Below, one piece after another: positions 23,592-35,611 of a stretch of DNA of 64,000 nucleotides. The notes under the pieces were generated by a model, which was not told the origin of the DNA, did not search any database, and saw nothing but the letters and a program-made list of their open reading frames with translations. The first letter of the stretch is position 1. Every line of letters starts with the position of its first letter. The position numbers and the translations under genes are program-made. Source of the DNA: Cephalopachus bancanus (lineage: Eukaryota; Chordata; Mammalia; Primates; Tarsiidae); assembly GCA_027257055.1 (NCBI GenBank), contig JAPVLO010000570.1, positions 1,502,001 to 1,566,000 of the forward strand. Direction: 5' to 3'.

Positions 23592-23878
23592 GTTTAGTTG
23601 GAATCTCACTCCATTGCCCAGGCTGGAGTGCACAGTAGCACGCCCACAGCCACCCCAGCATGAACTTGTTAAGCTCTGGCGATACTTCTGCCTCAGACTT
23701 CCAAATAGCTGGAACTACAGGTGCATGCTACCATGCCCGACTAATTTTTTTGATTTATTGTAGAGATGAGGTCTTGCCAAGTTGCTCAGGTTGTTCTTGA
23801 ACCCGTGGACTCAGGCAATCCCCTCACCTCAGCCTCCCAAAGTGCTGGAATTACAGGCTTGAGCCACCGCACCAAGCC
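23592..23878 (-). mobile_element. Alu, dimeric
   Basis: Reverse-strand Alu with both monomers: CCCAGGCTGGAGTGCA near the left end and GCCTCCCAAAGTGCTGGAATTACAGG at the right. Near-duplicates ACTTACTAAATTTTT (23577) and ACTTATTAAAATTTTT (23879) flank it. Confidence 0.92.
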
Positions 23879-23894
23879 ACTTATTAAAATTTTT

Positions 23895-24439
23895 TAAAAA
23901 ATGTTTTCAGGGTCAGAGGTAGAAAGGATGCTTCACCTTTAGCCACTTTAAGTGAGATGAAGAACCTTCAATAAATGGCACATAAAATGTCAGCTTTGAT
24001 GTGCTGTTTGCTCACAAGGCTTATTATGTGTATTTTTTGGTAACAACTTTTTTTCTGGTAAACCTGTGGTAAATGTACTAGCAAAAAGGTGCAGTAGGCA
24101 AGACATGACATATTTTGATAACTCTCAAGAGTGATAATAGGGGGAAACATAATATGCCAGAAAAAAAGAATATTCTGTGAAAATAATTTCTAATCAAAGC
24201 TAGTACTTTCAGAATCATTTCAACAGTATTTAATAATTGTTAGGAAAGACAAAGATCAGTAACCTAGTCATGCATGGAAATAGGCAAAACATTGCATGCA
24301 TAAATAAAAAATGAGCAACTGTATACGTATATGAATAAGCAAGCCAAAAAACAATGTAATGCAATCAAACAACTCCTAAAGATTATGCTTAAAAATACAG
24401 ATTAGACACATCATGACATGATTTTTTCCTCTCTTTTAT
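23895..24439. other. No gene or clear repeat
   Basis: AT-rich sequence without recognised features. Confidence 0.3.
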
Positions 24440-25690
24440 TTATTTTGGAAAGAAAAAATATGTATATATAAGACCTAAAACTGTAAATCTTATTGAAGAA
24501 AACACAAAGGAAAATCTTCATGATACTGGATTTGGCAATGATTTCTTGCACATAACACCAAAGGCATGAAAGCCAATAAAAAACATAGGTAAATTTGACT
24601 TCACTAAAAAAAATTGTTCATCAAAGTAAACTATCAAGAGTGTATAAAGGTAATCACAGAATGGAAGATAATGCTTGCAAATCATATGTATGTATATATA
24701 TACATACATATATATGTGTATATATATGTGTGTGTGTGATAAAGGATTAATACACAGAATGTATAAAGACCTCTTATAAGTCAACAACAACAAAAAGCTA
24801 CCCAATTCAGAAACAAAAGACTTGCATTGATATATCTCCAAAGAAGATATTCAAAGGGTCAATAGGTACATGAAAATATGCTCAACATCATTAAACATTA
24901 AGGAAATAGAAATAAAAACCACAAAGAGATGCCACTTAACACCCATTAAAATATCCATTTTTTTAAGAAAAGGAAAATATCAAGTGTTGGTGAGGATGGG
25001 GGGAAATTGAAACTCTTGTGCATTGTAGGACAAAATGTAAAATTGTGCTGCCACTGCAAAAAAAAACTTGGTGTTTCCTCAAAAAGTTAAGCGTAAAATT
25101 ATCATATGGTTAATAATTAATTCCACTTATAGGTATATACCCAAAGCATTAAAAGCAGGAACTTAAATAGGCACTTGCATACCTATATTAATTGTTCACA
25201 ATAGACAAACAGTGTAAACAACAAAACGTTCACCAACAGATGAAAAGATAAACAGAATGTCATACATACACACAATGGAATATTATTTGGCCTTAACATA
25301 AAATGAAATTCTGGTACATTTCTCAACATTGATGAACCTTGATGGCATTATGCTAGGTGAAATAAGCCAGAGACAAAAGGACAAATATTGTATGCTTCCA
25401 CTTACAGGGGTTACCTAGAAATAGAAAAATTTATACAGACAGGAAGTAGAATAGAGGTTACCAGGGACTAGGGAAATGAAAAAGTGGGGACTAATTGTTT
25501 AATGAGTACAGAGTTTCAGTTAGGGTTGACAAAAAGTTCTAGAAATGAATAGTAGCAATTATGGTCTAACATTATGAACATACTTAGTGGCACTGAATTA
25601 CACACCTAAAAATCGTTAAAATGATAAATTTTCTGTTGTGTATATTTACTGCAATTTAATAGAACAGAAAAAGCTTCAAAAGAAAGAAAA
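24440..25690 (+). repeat. Old L1 3' part (L1M-like)
   Basis: Diverged end of ORF2 and 3' UTR in plus orientation. Recognisable blocks are AAGATATTCAAAGGGTCAATAGG, ATGCTCAACATCATT, GAATATTATTTGGCCTTAA, GTGAAATAAGCCAGAGACAAAAGGACAAATATTGTATG and GAGGTTACCAGGGACTAGGG. It contains a TA/TG-rich microsatellite at about 24688-24740. Stops and indels are throughout. Confidence 0.85.
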
Positions 25691-25786
25691 AAGGAATCAT
25701 CTTAAAGAACTATGTATCTTCTATTATGCAATCTTTGATCTTTGTTTTTAATATAAAAGATAAGACCATAAAAATGCTGTTCCTAG

Positions 25787-26016
25787 TGGGTTGTCTGAGC
25801 CTGCAGGTATGAGACCAGCCTGGGCAAATTGGCGAGACCTCTTCTATACAATAAATAAAAAATTGGCCGTGTGTGGTAGCGCACGCCTGTAGTTCCAGCT
25901 ACTTGGAATGCTGAGGTGGAAGGATCGCTGGAGTTCAGCAGGTCGATGCTCGGGTGGCTGTGAGTGTGCTACTGCATTCTAGCCTGGGCAACAGAGTGGG
26001 ACTCCAACTTTAAAAA
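25787..26016 (+). mobile_element. Alu, 5'-truncated, with TSD
   Basis: Begins inside the left monomer and runs through the right monomer to an A-run. AAAATGCTGTTCCTAG (25771-25786) and AAAATGCTATTCCCAAG (from 26017) are the target-site duplication, so the truncation happened during insertion. Confidence 0.9.
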
Positions 26017-26358
26017 AAATGCTATTCCCAAGTGAATCTATTTCACTGTACCTTGGAATTTGTGAATTTAGTCCTATTGCCAAGCTAAAAATGGAAAAAT
26101 GGAAGGAAATATTTAAAAAGCAAACATAATAGTTTTGAAACTGCTGGATATGCATAATGGGACTGAACAAATAAACAAATGGGTGACAAATGGTGGCAGC
26201 CAGATTTCTCACTATTTCATAGGGAGGTTACAAACAAGCAAGCTTAAAAAGTTAGAATGATCCGTGTGGTACTGGATGCGTCTCTATTTTTTATATGTCC
26301 TCTGTTGGTTGTCAGAGCCCTAAAATTGTGACTGAATTTCAAAAACAATATTATCTCA

Positions 26359-26650
26359 GCCGGGCTCGGTGGCTCAGCCTGTAATCCCACTCTTGGGAGG
26401 CTGAGGTGAGTGGATTGTCTGAGCCCACGGGTTCGAGACCCGCCTGGGCAACTTGGCGAACCCTCATCTCTACAACAAATCAAAAAATCAGCCAGGCATG
26501 GTAGCGTGTGGCTGTAATTCCAGCTACTCAGAAGGCTGAGGTGGAAGGATTGCAGGAGCCCAGCAGGTCGAGGCTGCGGTGGCCGGGAGCAGCCACTGCA
26601 TTCCAGTCTGGGTGACAGTGAAACTCCAACTCAAAAAATATATATATATT
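26359..26650 (+). mobile_element. Alu, full dimer, with 17-bp TSD
   Basis: Starts GCCGGGCTCGGTGGCTCA and contains the Pol III B-box-type GGTTCGAGACC, a second monomer, and an A/TA-rich tail. AAAACAATATTATCTCA occurs exactly at 26342-26358 and 26651-26667. Confidence 0.96.
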
Positions 26651-26667
26651 AAAACAATATTATCTCA

Positions 26668-26974
26668 TTTTATAGTTATTTGGGAGCAGAGAATTTTTGC
26701 TCTTCTCTTCACTATACCATAGTCAAAAGTCCCCACATTTCTTTTAAAAAATAGCTTGAGCATTGAATGTTCAATAGGTCTTGGGGCTTCCACTTAATTA
26801 CGTTCCCTGAACTAGCAAAGTATAATTATGCAATACATCAAATATCAAATACATCAAATATTTGTTGAGCACCAGCAATTGATTTTACTGGGCTTACATT
26901 CCTAGTTATAAACCCAAACACAATTATTTCTCCCAGCATCACAATTCAATATATCTAAATAACAAATTACATGA
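26668..26974. other. No gene or clear repeat
   Basis: AT-rich sequence; only a short local repeat of AATATCAAATACATCAAATA near 26840-26865. Confidence 0.35.
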
Positions 26975-27170
26975 TTTTGGAAACTTAGTGTTCATAAGAA
27001 TCACCTAGGGTGCCTTCTAAAAATATAGATTCCTGACCAACACCTAGATTCTGATTCAATGGGTTTAAGGTAGAGCCCAGGAAACTACTACATCTTAAAA
27101 CAAGCATCCTCAGATAATTCTGATGCAGTCAACCCAAAGATTTCATTGGGGAAACACTAATATAAGAATG
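26975..27170 (+). repeat. MER5-like hAT DNA transposon remnant
   Basis: Order of landmarks fits the non-autonomous MER5 group: AGAATCACCTAGGGTGCC, CACCTAGATTCTGATTCAATGGG, AGAGCCCAGGAAACT and GATAATTCTGATGCAGTC. Terminal repeats are not clear. Confidence 0.65.
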
Positions 27171-27891
27171 AAGGCTGTTGTCTGGGGAGAAAATGACAGG
27201 GCAAATATTCCAGCTATCCTTTTATATAGAATATCTAGATAATTGAAACTGAAGTTATTTACTTTGGTTTTTGTTACATATATTTGTGCCCTTCTCACAT
27301 CACCGGTTTGGAAATATTTCTGGGAGTCTATTGTGTTAGCTATAGGTTTGCCTGTTCAATGTGCTTCTTTCCTACCCCATCCCTCTTCTGGTAATAGAAC
27401 CTTTATTGTTGGGTTGATGTCATTGTCTGATCACAGGAATGGTAATATGACCTAGTCTTTTCTTATAGGAGTAACCTCTTGGTCAAAAGTTTAGCACAAG
27501 AATGAGCAAGTGACCTAAGTCAGTCAATGAGGGAAATTTCTAGGACCCTTGTTAGACCTTGAGCAAGAAAATTATTTCTATCTCTGCAGTTGTGAGATAT
27601 AAAGATTACACAAGCCTCTTCCCATTATTACCATAAGAGGAAAGTTTCGGAGGACAAAGCATACACAGAGGGAATCAGAGTCAAAGAAAGAAAGAGATAG
27701 CCATTATTTGAAGTTCTGAAAGCAGCTCTGCTTGAAGTTCTGGACTTTCCAATTACACAAAACAATAAATTTCTGATTATTTATTAGTCGAGGTGGGTTA
27801 TCCTTCATTTGAAACTGAAATTGTAACAGTGTACCTTGTCTTTGAGTAGCATTTCTTTCTGCTTTACTCACACTACCAGTCCCTTGCTTCT

Positions 27892-27892
<1 letters not shown>
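27171..27892. other. No gene recognised; possible old repeat
   Basis: The stretch at 27400-27630 (coordinating phrases such as GTGACCTAAGTCAGTCAATGAGG) resembles old interspersed repeats, but no family is assigned. Confidence 0.3.

Positions 27893-27940
<48 letters not shown>
27893..27940. repeat. (CA)n microsatellite
   Basis: About 19 uninterrupted CA units, then imperfect CG/CA units. Confidence 0.97.
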
Positions 27941-28018
27941 TGCACTTCTTTCAGCAGTTATGAGAATAGCTTCTTTTTGGAAAAAAAAAACACAACGAAT
28001 ATCCCTTTCTTAGATCTT

Positions 28019-28292
28019 TTTTTTTTTTTTTGAGTTGGAGTCTCACTTAGTTGCCCAGACTGGAGTGCAGTGGCCGCTCCCGGCCACCGCAGCCTCGACC
28101 TGCTGGGCTCTGGCGATCCTTCCAAGTAGCCAGAATTACAGGCATGCACTACCACGCCCAGCTGATTTTTTGATTTATTGTAGAGATGAGGTCTCGCTGC
28201 CCAGGCGGGTCTCGAACCCGCGGGCTCAGGCAATCCACTCACCTCAGCCTCCCAAAGGCACGGGATTACAGGCTGAGCCACTGAGCCCGGCT
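28019..28292 (-). mobile_element. Alu, full dimer, with 15-bp TSD
   Basis: Reverse-strand Alu ending ...CTGAGCCCGGC. CCTTTCTTAGATCTT flanks it at 28004-28018 and 28293-28307. CpG sites are well kept (CTCGAACCCGCGGGCTC), so it is relatively young. Confidence 0.95.
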
Positions 28293-28391
28293 CCTTTCTT
28301 AGATCTTAATAAAGAGTTATAAAAATATAATTTTGACAAAAAATAAGCTTTTGCAAGTAATGCCTGTAGATGACATATGAAAGATAAAATT

Positions 28392-28535
28392 GCCGGGCTT
28401 GGTGGCTACTTGGAAGGCTGAGGCGGAAGGATCGCCGGAGCCCAGCAGGTCGAGGCTGTTGTGGCCAGGAGCAGCCACTGCACTCCAGTCTGGGTGACAG
28501 AGTGAGACCCCATCTCAAAAAAAAAAAAGAAAAAA
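28392..28535 (+). mobile_element. Monomer-sized Alu derivative with 16-bp TSD
   Basis: A left-monomer head (GCCGGGCTTGGTGGC) is joined directly to right-monomer sequence (TACTTGGAAGGCTGAGG to CCAGTCTGGGTGACAG) and a poly(A) tail. GAAAGATAAAATTGCC is duplicated at 28379-28394 and 28536-28551, so this ~144-bp form inserted as such. Confidence 0.93.
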
Positions 28536-28551
28536 GAAAGATAAAATTGCC

Positions 28552-30744
28552 CACTTTAACCCAAAGCCTGCCCTTTTTAATTTTTATTGTCCCATCTTTA
28601 ATAATTAAACAGTTAAGAAACACACTTGTTTTAACTCCTCACCTTCCTATGCTGTACTCCAATCTCTCCCACTTTTTAAAAATCTTTAGTTGTTTTTGTC
28701 TCCCCTAGTCACTTCAGAACCTGAGGGCATCTCTCTGGATTTTGGCAAATTCTCATCTATATTCTGAGTCCCTTAGGTCATTCCACAATATCTTGCTCAC
28801 AACACCCCAACTCTGGAAGAGAAGAAGGAACAGAGTTGTCATTTCTTTTTTTCTGCATTATTTTCTCTTTTTTAAACAAACAAATATAACTCCTCTCTAA
28901 TCCCAGAACCAGAGAAGGTTTCTCTCATTGATCCATAAAAGCCCCTTCTTGGTGATAACTAGCTGATTATAGTACCAGTGTCCCTTCTCCACCAATCTAT
29001 CTCTTTGCAGCTATACATTTACATAACCACGTGCTACCCTTGATTTCTCTTAGTTCTTCCTCCCTTCTTATAGACACAAAATTCTATAAATAAGGGCATT
29101 AATGTCTGTGAGCTTAGCTCTTTTGCATGTTTCCAGTACTAAAAAAGTATATGAGATTCAATAGCATTCATTCTCATTAGAATTTCAGTTCATTTAAAAT
29201 ATGTATAAAATTAATGTTTTTTGGAAAAAACTTAAAATGTGTATCTTATAGTTGTAACAATTTTAGTTTAAAGATAATATGACCTTTTTTATCACCTGGT
29301 CACAAACAGAAAAGTTCACAGTCCTATCAAGCGAGACTATCATGGTGTTAATATTTGGACCTCATTTAAAAATGAACTAGTTTTCACTATTCTAGCAAAT
29401 CATGTGTAGAAATAGAACATATTTCAATAAAATGTCATTTTTTGTTATGCTTTAATTATCTCTGTTTTTATTCAGCCCCAAACAAAGCAACATCTTTGTG
29501 GGTCGATGAAAGTGACTTAAAAAATAAGGAAAACATTAATGATGGAAGTGGTACTTGGTCTGGGAAACATCTGCTGTTTTATCCCATATCATTACAACTA
29601 TATTTGATTTTCCACACAGAAAATTGTTTGCACCTGTCCTTAGCATTTTTTTCAGTACATATTTACAGCATATCATTAACACTCACTCCTCACTTAAGCA
29701 ATACTTCACATTGTTGAATCAGTGCTGCTACATATGTCAGAAGAAGATTGTATCACCATTTATCACTGTTTTGGAAGCGTTTAGGTGCCTAAACTCAAGT
29801 ATTCTCCTCAGAAGATTGTTTGCAGTGAGTGTTGTCAAGCAGTCTACATAATTAAATCAGGCAGAATAAATCATTTGAGTTGTATACTGAGAATATACAC
29901 TTTCAAGGATACCCTGGCATCAGTGGTTGCATTCTGTTGCCATATTATATCTGATTAAAGTTTAGAGCCATTTAGAAAATATGATCTTCATACACTTGTT
30001 TTGATACCACCAATTAAGCTTGAGTAATGCCATTCATCTCAAATTTTATACTTTTGCTCACTTTTTAGTGTCTTTTAAGAATTTAACAGGACCATATCTC
30101 TTGCATTAGGTAAGGAAGAGCATGATTTGTTTCTTACTTCCTGGATATAATCCAGTCTCCTTAGCAAACAACTTTGGCCTGAATGATCCAGTTTTCTTAT
30201 TAGAGCCCAGTTTTCATGGGCAAGATGGTCTGCTTAAGATGAGACTGATTTAATTTTGTTGAAATATTAGGCTAGGCATTAATTTATCTGATGGTGTAAT
30301 ATACTCTGCACTTCTCTGTGCTGGCAAAAACTATAACTATAAACCTCTTTCTCAGCAGCCTACATTATTAGACTAGAAGATTATAAATAAGAAATATGTT
30401 GCTTTCTCTTAATGGAGATCAAATAAGAAATCTCTAACACGGTGAGGTTATAGATGGCTTATCATGGCATTTCTACTCTAAAGTTGTTGGGTAAAAAATT
30501 CTACAGAAATTGACCTACAAAAATTATCCAGTATGTTGTGTTTAAAATAAGTGAAAGATTCACAACAAAAACAAGCATTTGGCTATTCCTTTTCCTTTTT
30601 AGTTTAACCCCCTAAACTATCAACAAAAGAAGGAGACAATGTAAGGGTGGCAGGGAAAAGGGCAGAGAGTATGAGTATTATGTGTTTAGATTTATCTACT
30701 GCTTTTACAAAACTCGAATAACTAAAACCCCACATGTTTTAATT
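28552..30744. other. Mostly single-copy-looking sequence; one weak candidate exon
   Basis: No recognised repeat. At 29477 (plus strand) a pyrimidine-rich tract ending TTTTTATTCAG precedes a frame reading PNKATSLWVDESDLKNKEN and on to a stop at 29717. No convincing splice donor follows, so this is only a candidate exon. Confidence 0.3.
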
Positions 30745-30965
30745 GCCCTGACTTTGGAACAAGATTGTCTGGGTTCAAACTTTGACTTTGTCACTTAATA
30801 TGTAATATTGAGCAAGTTATTTAATCACCTTGTACCTCAGTTTTCTCATCTGTAAAAATGAAGAATAATAGCACTTGCTTCCCTGGTTGAATTCATGTAT
30901 GTAAATTACCTAAAACAGTGCCTGTTCCAGAGTATGTGCTGTGTAGATATTAGCTATTAGGTAAT
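30745..30965 (+). repeat. MIR (ancient SINE)
   Basis: Clear MIR core in forward orientation: GTCTGGGTTCAAACTTTGACTTTGTCACTTA, TGAGCAAGTTATTTAATC, CTCAGTTTTCTCATCTGTAAAAATG and AACAGTGCCTGTTCCAGAGTA. Confidence 0.85.
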
Positions 30966-31599
30966 TGTTAGACTTAGTGAATTATAAAATCTAATTAATT
31001 AACCTATTTTTCTTTAAGAAACACACACATTCCATTCCAAAGAGAAAGTTACTTTGCTTGCTACGCTTTTCCTATTGACCGCATTTATTTAATTGTTAGA
31101 TATTTCCTCTGACCTCTCCCTTGCTATCAGACTGAGATTGTCCAGAAATCTAAACTTGTATTTCAGCAGGTATATCATATATACCTCTAAGTATGTTCAA
31201 GAAAATGAGAGTAGCATTTGTAACACCTTGCCCTTGACACATTGACCCAGTTTAACTTGGGTCTGTGCTGAAAGCTTCAGTTGGAATTTGGAAACACTTT
31301 TGCTGATGATAAATTTCAAGAGGCTATGTTCTCCTGAAAGCCTACCAGTTTAAACTATGTGGTGTATACAGAAAACAGAGTAAGTAGACATTTCCTAGCT
31401 GACAAAATGTATAGGAGTTAAAATCCTGTATTCTCACAAACTATAATTGGACAAAGTATTTTTTTTGCCAGTGTACTAATGCTGAAATTCTTAAATACAC
31501 AAAACCAGAAAAAATTCAGAAACCCTGAGATGACTAAGACACAGTCACTGCTCTCAAAGAGCTCACCAGTATATTAGAGAGATACTTGTACAATAGAGA
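30966..31599. other. No gene or clear repeat
   Basis: AT-rich sequence with no recognised family. Confidence 0.3.
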
Positions 31600-31699
31600 T
31601 ACTTGCCAATGCTAGATGATATAATAGAGGTAGAGAATATACCTGAACTTGGCACTTAGGCTGGACTGGGAGTAACAAGGAAGGTTTTAGGAGCTATAA
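31600..31699 (+). repeat. Old interspersed repeat, left half, interrupted
   Basis: GGAAGGTTTTAGGAGC-type sequence here seems to continue at 35166 (TTTTTTAAAAGATTATTCTGGTTG), as in a common old mammalian repeat. The LTR and L1 at 31700-35165 lie between the halves. The family is not named. Confidence 0.4.
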
Positions 31700-32551
31700 T
31701 GCCGGGGACCAGCTCCAGCTGGGTTCAGGGTACCCCAAAGGTGGAGACAGCATCGGCGATTGGGGGAAGAAGAGAGAAAGAGAGAGAGAGAAAGAAAGAG
31801 ACTGGACTCTGGTCTAGTGCAGAAGTGATGTGTGTTATTGGGAATTGCAACAGGTCTTTTATACACAAAGTCAGATGTGGGAGGAGCGTCCCCCACCCAC
31901 CAGAAACCTTAATCCATGAAAACTTAATCAATGATTGCCTTTAAACCCTTTTCATATGATAATCTTAAAATCCCATAACAAAGGATAACCTAATCCGTGA
32001 CTGATATATTCTATAAACCTTTTTCATCCTAAGCTGATTGATTTATGCCAAGTTAAACAATTCTATAGAAGCTTAAGTATTTACTTTACAAATGAAAGTG
32101 GCCCATCCCAGAATGTTTGGAATGTGGCCCAGTCCAAAGTTCACAGTGGGCTACTTGCAAGTAATCCAGCCGCATTCTTTCAACAAAATGGCAGTCTTCT
32201 AAAACTATATTCTACAATTTACACCTTCAATAAATCCTAAGATCATGACCCAGAAGCCTGTGACCAACACTAAGGCTTTTAGATGTGACCCGAGTTTGAA
32301 TTATAAGTTGTGTGAAAGTCAAAACTGCCGTTTGTGGAAGAATGGAAGCAATGAGCTTCTAAAGTTAGCTTGTGTTCATCCTGGTCTCAGTTTTTATGTA
32401 TTGAGCTCACAGGAGCTTAATCTGGTTAGTGTTGAGTAGAAAGGAGGAGGAAATGGGGTCAATAGCTCCTGAATGCATCCTAGTGGTTGTGGGATCAATG
32501 GCCCTTGCTGAACCCTAACGCTCAGTGGGCCTCCATGGCCGACTCCCAACA
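31700..32551 (-). repeat. Solo LTR, class II (ERVK-like)
   Basis: 852 bp with ends that read TGTTGGGAGTCGGCC... and ...GGTCCCCGGCA on the minus strand, like ERVK/IAP-type LTRs. A TATA-like GTATAAAAG lies near 31855 and a purine-rich (AG)n stretch at 31770-31801. No internal retroviral genes remain. The 6-bp flanks differ (CTATAA and GCTTTC). Confidence 0.75.
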
Positions 32552-33410
32552 GCTTTCAAGGTACACAATCATATCATCTGCAAACAGAGATAACTTGACT
32601 TCCTCTTTTCCTATTTGAATACCCCTGATTGCCTCCTCTTCTCTGATTTCTCTAGCCAGGACTTCCAATACTATGTTGAACAGGAAGGGTGAGAGTGGGC
32701 ATCCTTGCCTAGTTCCAGATTTCAGGGGAATTTGTTCCAATTTTTGTCTATGTAGGAGTATGCCGGCTGTGGGTTTCTCGTAGATGGCTTTTACTATTTT
32801 GAGGTATGTTCCCCGAATGCCTAGATGTTCAAGGGTTTTTATCAAGAAGGGGTGCTGGATTTTATCAAAAGCTTTTTCTGCATCTAATGATATAATCACG
32901 TGGTTTTTGTTTTGACACCTGTTGATGAATTTAATTACATTTATGGTTTTACGAATGTTGAACCAGCCTTACATCCCAGGAATGAGGCTTACTTGGTCAT
33001 GGTGGATGATTTTTGAGATGTATTGCTGTATCTGGTTTACTAGGATCTTGTTGATAATTTTAGCATCTATGGTCATCAAAGATATTGGCCTGTAGTTCTT
33101 TTTCTTTGTTGGATCTTTACCTGGCTTGGGTATCAATGTGATGTTGACTTCATAAAATGATTTGGGGAGAGTCCCATCTTTTTCAATCGCCTGGAATACC
33201 TTCAGTAGGATTGGTATCAGCTCCTCCTTAAATGTCTTGTAGAATTCTGCTGGAAAGCCATCTGGACCAGGGCTTTTTTTGTAGGAAGTTTTCTTATTAT
33301 GTAGTCGATTTCCTTGATTGTTATTGGTCTATTTAGGGTCTCAATTTCTTCTTGTTCCAACCTAGGTAGGTTGTGTTTTGTCATAAAGTCCTCAGTTTCC
33401 TCAAGGTTTT
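32552..33410 (-). pseudogene. L1 ORF2 reverse-transcriptase fragment
   Basis: A 125-codon frame (32522-32899, its last codons inside the LTR) carries [31 protein letters not shown] and an intact [10 protein letters not shown] catalytic box of the reverse transcriptase. Upstream sequence to 33410 continues the domain with breaks. Endonuclease and C-terminal parts are absent, so the fragment cannot work alone. Confidence 0.87.
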
Positions 33411-35165
33411 ATTTGTGAGTTGAGTGAGGCCAGTCAATCTGGGTGCTTTTTTGAGTTCCAAAGTCTGTATTCTCTTGCACTATCTTTTCTGGATTTTGTG
33501 GAGTACTTGTGTTTTTTCATTGATTTGTCTTCATTTGTGATAGATTTTTCTTTTCTCTTTACTTCTGTTGCTCAGTGAGAGAGGGAGTCATTTTCTGTAC
33601 TTTTTACTCAGCCTTCTATTCTTCCTTTGGTAAAACCTTCAGATTTGTTCTATTTTGAAGCCAGGCTGGGGGTGGGAAGCTGTGCTTTCCTTTTGCAGCC
33701 TTGAGATTTGAATAAGGTGTGTCATGCAGTGCTAAGTTTCGAAAGCTGCCTGCAGATAACAATGTTCGTTGATTGGGGTGTGGGCCCCCAGTGACCTACT
33801 TCCCACCACCTCAAAGCTTGTTCATACAACGGGAATGTATGTACCTCCCTTGGGTACAAAATAATATAAGGAAAAGAAAAGGAATTTTAAAAGAGAGAAG
33901 AAGAAAGGACAATGATGAGAATGAAGAAGAGAGGAAAAACAAACCAACCAACCAACCAGTAAAAAAGAGAGGAAAAAAACCTAAAATCATCAGTAAGAGG
34001 TGATACTCACACTCAAATATACCCTTATGTAAAAAAAGAAGGAGTAAAACAAAACAAAATACACACCTTCTGCAAACTATATAGAAAGAGTGAGGGGGAA
34101 AAAAACTTTTGCAATCCTTGAGTACCCTCTTGTGGTAGTTTCTGAAACTTCAGTTTCCTTGTAAGTATGACCCAAATATTGCTCTTCTTGGCTCACAGCA
34201 GAGGGGAGCAGGTTCCAAACTCTAGATCTGTCCCACTACTCACCATGCAGTTGTGGGGAGACTGCAAACTGCTCCCAGCTGATATGGCTGTGATCAACCG
34301 TCTCCATGTGTGCTAGTCAGGATGTTCCCCACCTGGGTCACACCTCTTGCAGACTTCTGGGAAAAGGGAGCTGGGTCACGTTAAAACTCACCCCTCCCCC
34401 TCATGCACTATAGGCTGGGTTCTTTGTCTCCAGTTGCATCCATAAGCCTGCAGAATTTCAATTAGGGTGACAGGGCATCTTGGCTCCTTGGCGGGTGTGT
34501 TCTTCTGGGTACATTGTACCCAGGGTATCCTCTTTGGGTTGCGGTGATTCACCTCGAGAGGTGTTGAATTTACCCCTCAGTCTCAGGGAGTAACTCGGCT
34601 GTTTACATGGGTAGGCTGAAACCTATCTCCACCTGGTTACCAGGACAAATGTGGTAAGGACTTTTCTGCATCTTTTCTTCTGCTGTGACTCGGTGAATAG
34701 TTCCTCCAGTGTATTTTTTCTGCAGTCTCTGCTGCCAATATCTGATCTAGCACTGAAGGCTGTGGTTGCAACAGTTTCATAAAGATATTTTGAAGGCAGT
34801 TCAGATATAGCTAGTAACCTCTTGGACCTTCTGAGTCTTTGCCAGAGGTATATGTATCACAACTCCAGACATTACTGATTCTGCATCAATGTCACTAGCT
34901 CTTTTTCTTACTACTTCTGCTAGTGCTAAATTGCCTTGCCTGGTGCAAGGTAATGGATATCCATAAAGAGGTCACAAACACCAATGTCAACAGCTAGGAG
35001 AAATGCCTTTGCAAATCTCTGGTAACAGAGCAGGGGACCGTTTCTTGACTTCTGGGGTGTCCCAGCATCCTCCCTATAGATCTCTCAGTACCTGAATGTC
35101 ATAAGGTAACAGAGACTGAGGCAAAACCAACTAGGCCTTCTAGAGAGTAAGGCATGGAGCAGTGC
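32552..35165 (-). mobile_element. L1, 3' half missing and internally deleted
   Basis: Minus-strand L1. It starts abruptly inside the reverse transcriptase at the solo LTR, runs through ORF2 to about 33410, then jumps to the first part of ORF1 (33415-33545), followed by the 5' UTR with an AAG-rich stretch (33850-34100). The exact 5' end near 35165 is uncertain. Confidence 0.8.
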
Positions 35166-35600
35166 CTACATATTTATTTTTTAAAAGATTATTCTGGTTG
35201 TAGTGTGTTAAAAGGATTGTAAGGGACTGAAGGCAAGCAATTCTAGGGGTCCAAATGAGACTTCATGATGTTTCAGATTAGAGCAGTTAGAACAGAAATG
35301 AGCAGACATATTCAATTTAAGAAGTGTAACTTGCAAGGATTTGATACCAATAATTGGCAAGAGGGTACTGAAAAAGCCAAAGGATGGTAGGATACTAGGC
35401 AGGTTACTGGTTCTGACCAACAGGTTGGCTTCGTATGGGTGTCATTAAAAAAAGTGAATTAACAGGGGGAGTAACAAATCTGGGACTAGGAAGCTGTGAG
35501 GTGCTGCTTTCTATTTTAGAAGAGTTGAGTCATTTAGGTGGAAATGCCCAATAGGTAGTGAGATATGAGTCATCAGCAAACAGAGGACGATTGTATGTCT
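35166..35600 (+). repeat. Old interspersed repeat, right half
   Basis: Continuation of the repeat cut at 31699; landmarks AAAGATTATTCTGGTTGTAGTGTG, TGGAAATGCCCAATAGGTAGTGAGATATGAG and GTCATCAGCAAACAGAGG. Confidence 0.4.
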
Positions 35601-35611
35601 GGTATTACCAC

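Noticed and set aside
26359..26650. tRNA-like B-box sequence (GGTTCGAGACC)
   Set aside because: It is the internal Pol III promoter of an Alu; no cloverleaf is formed.
27704..28033. Frames with Cys-Val or Thr-His repeats
   Set aside because: They are translations of the (CA)n microsatellite and neighbouring Alu.
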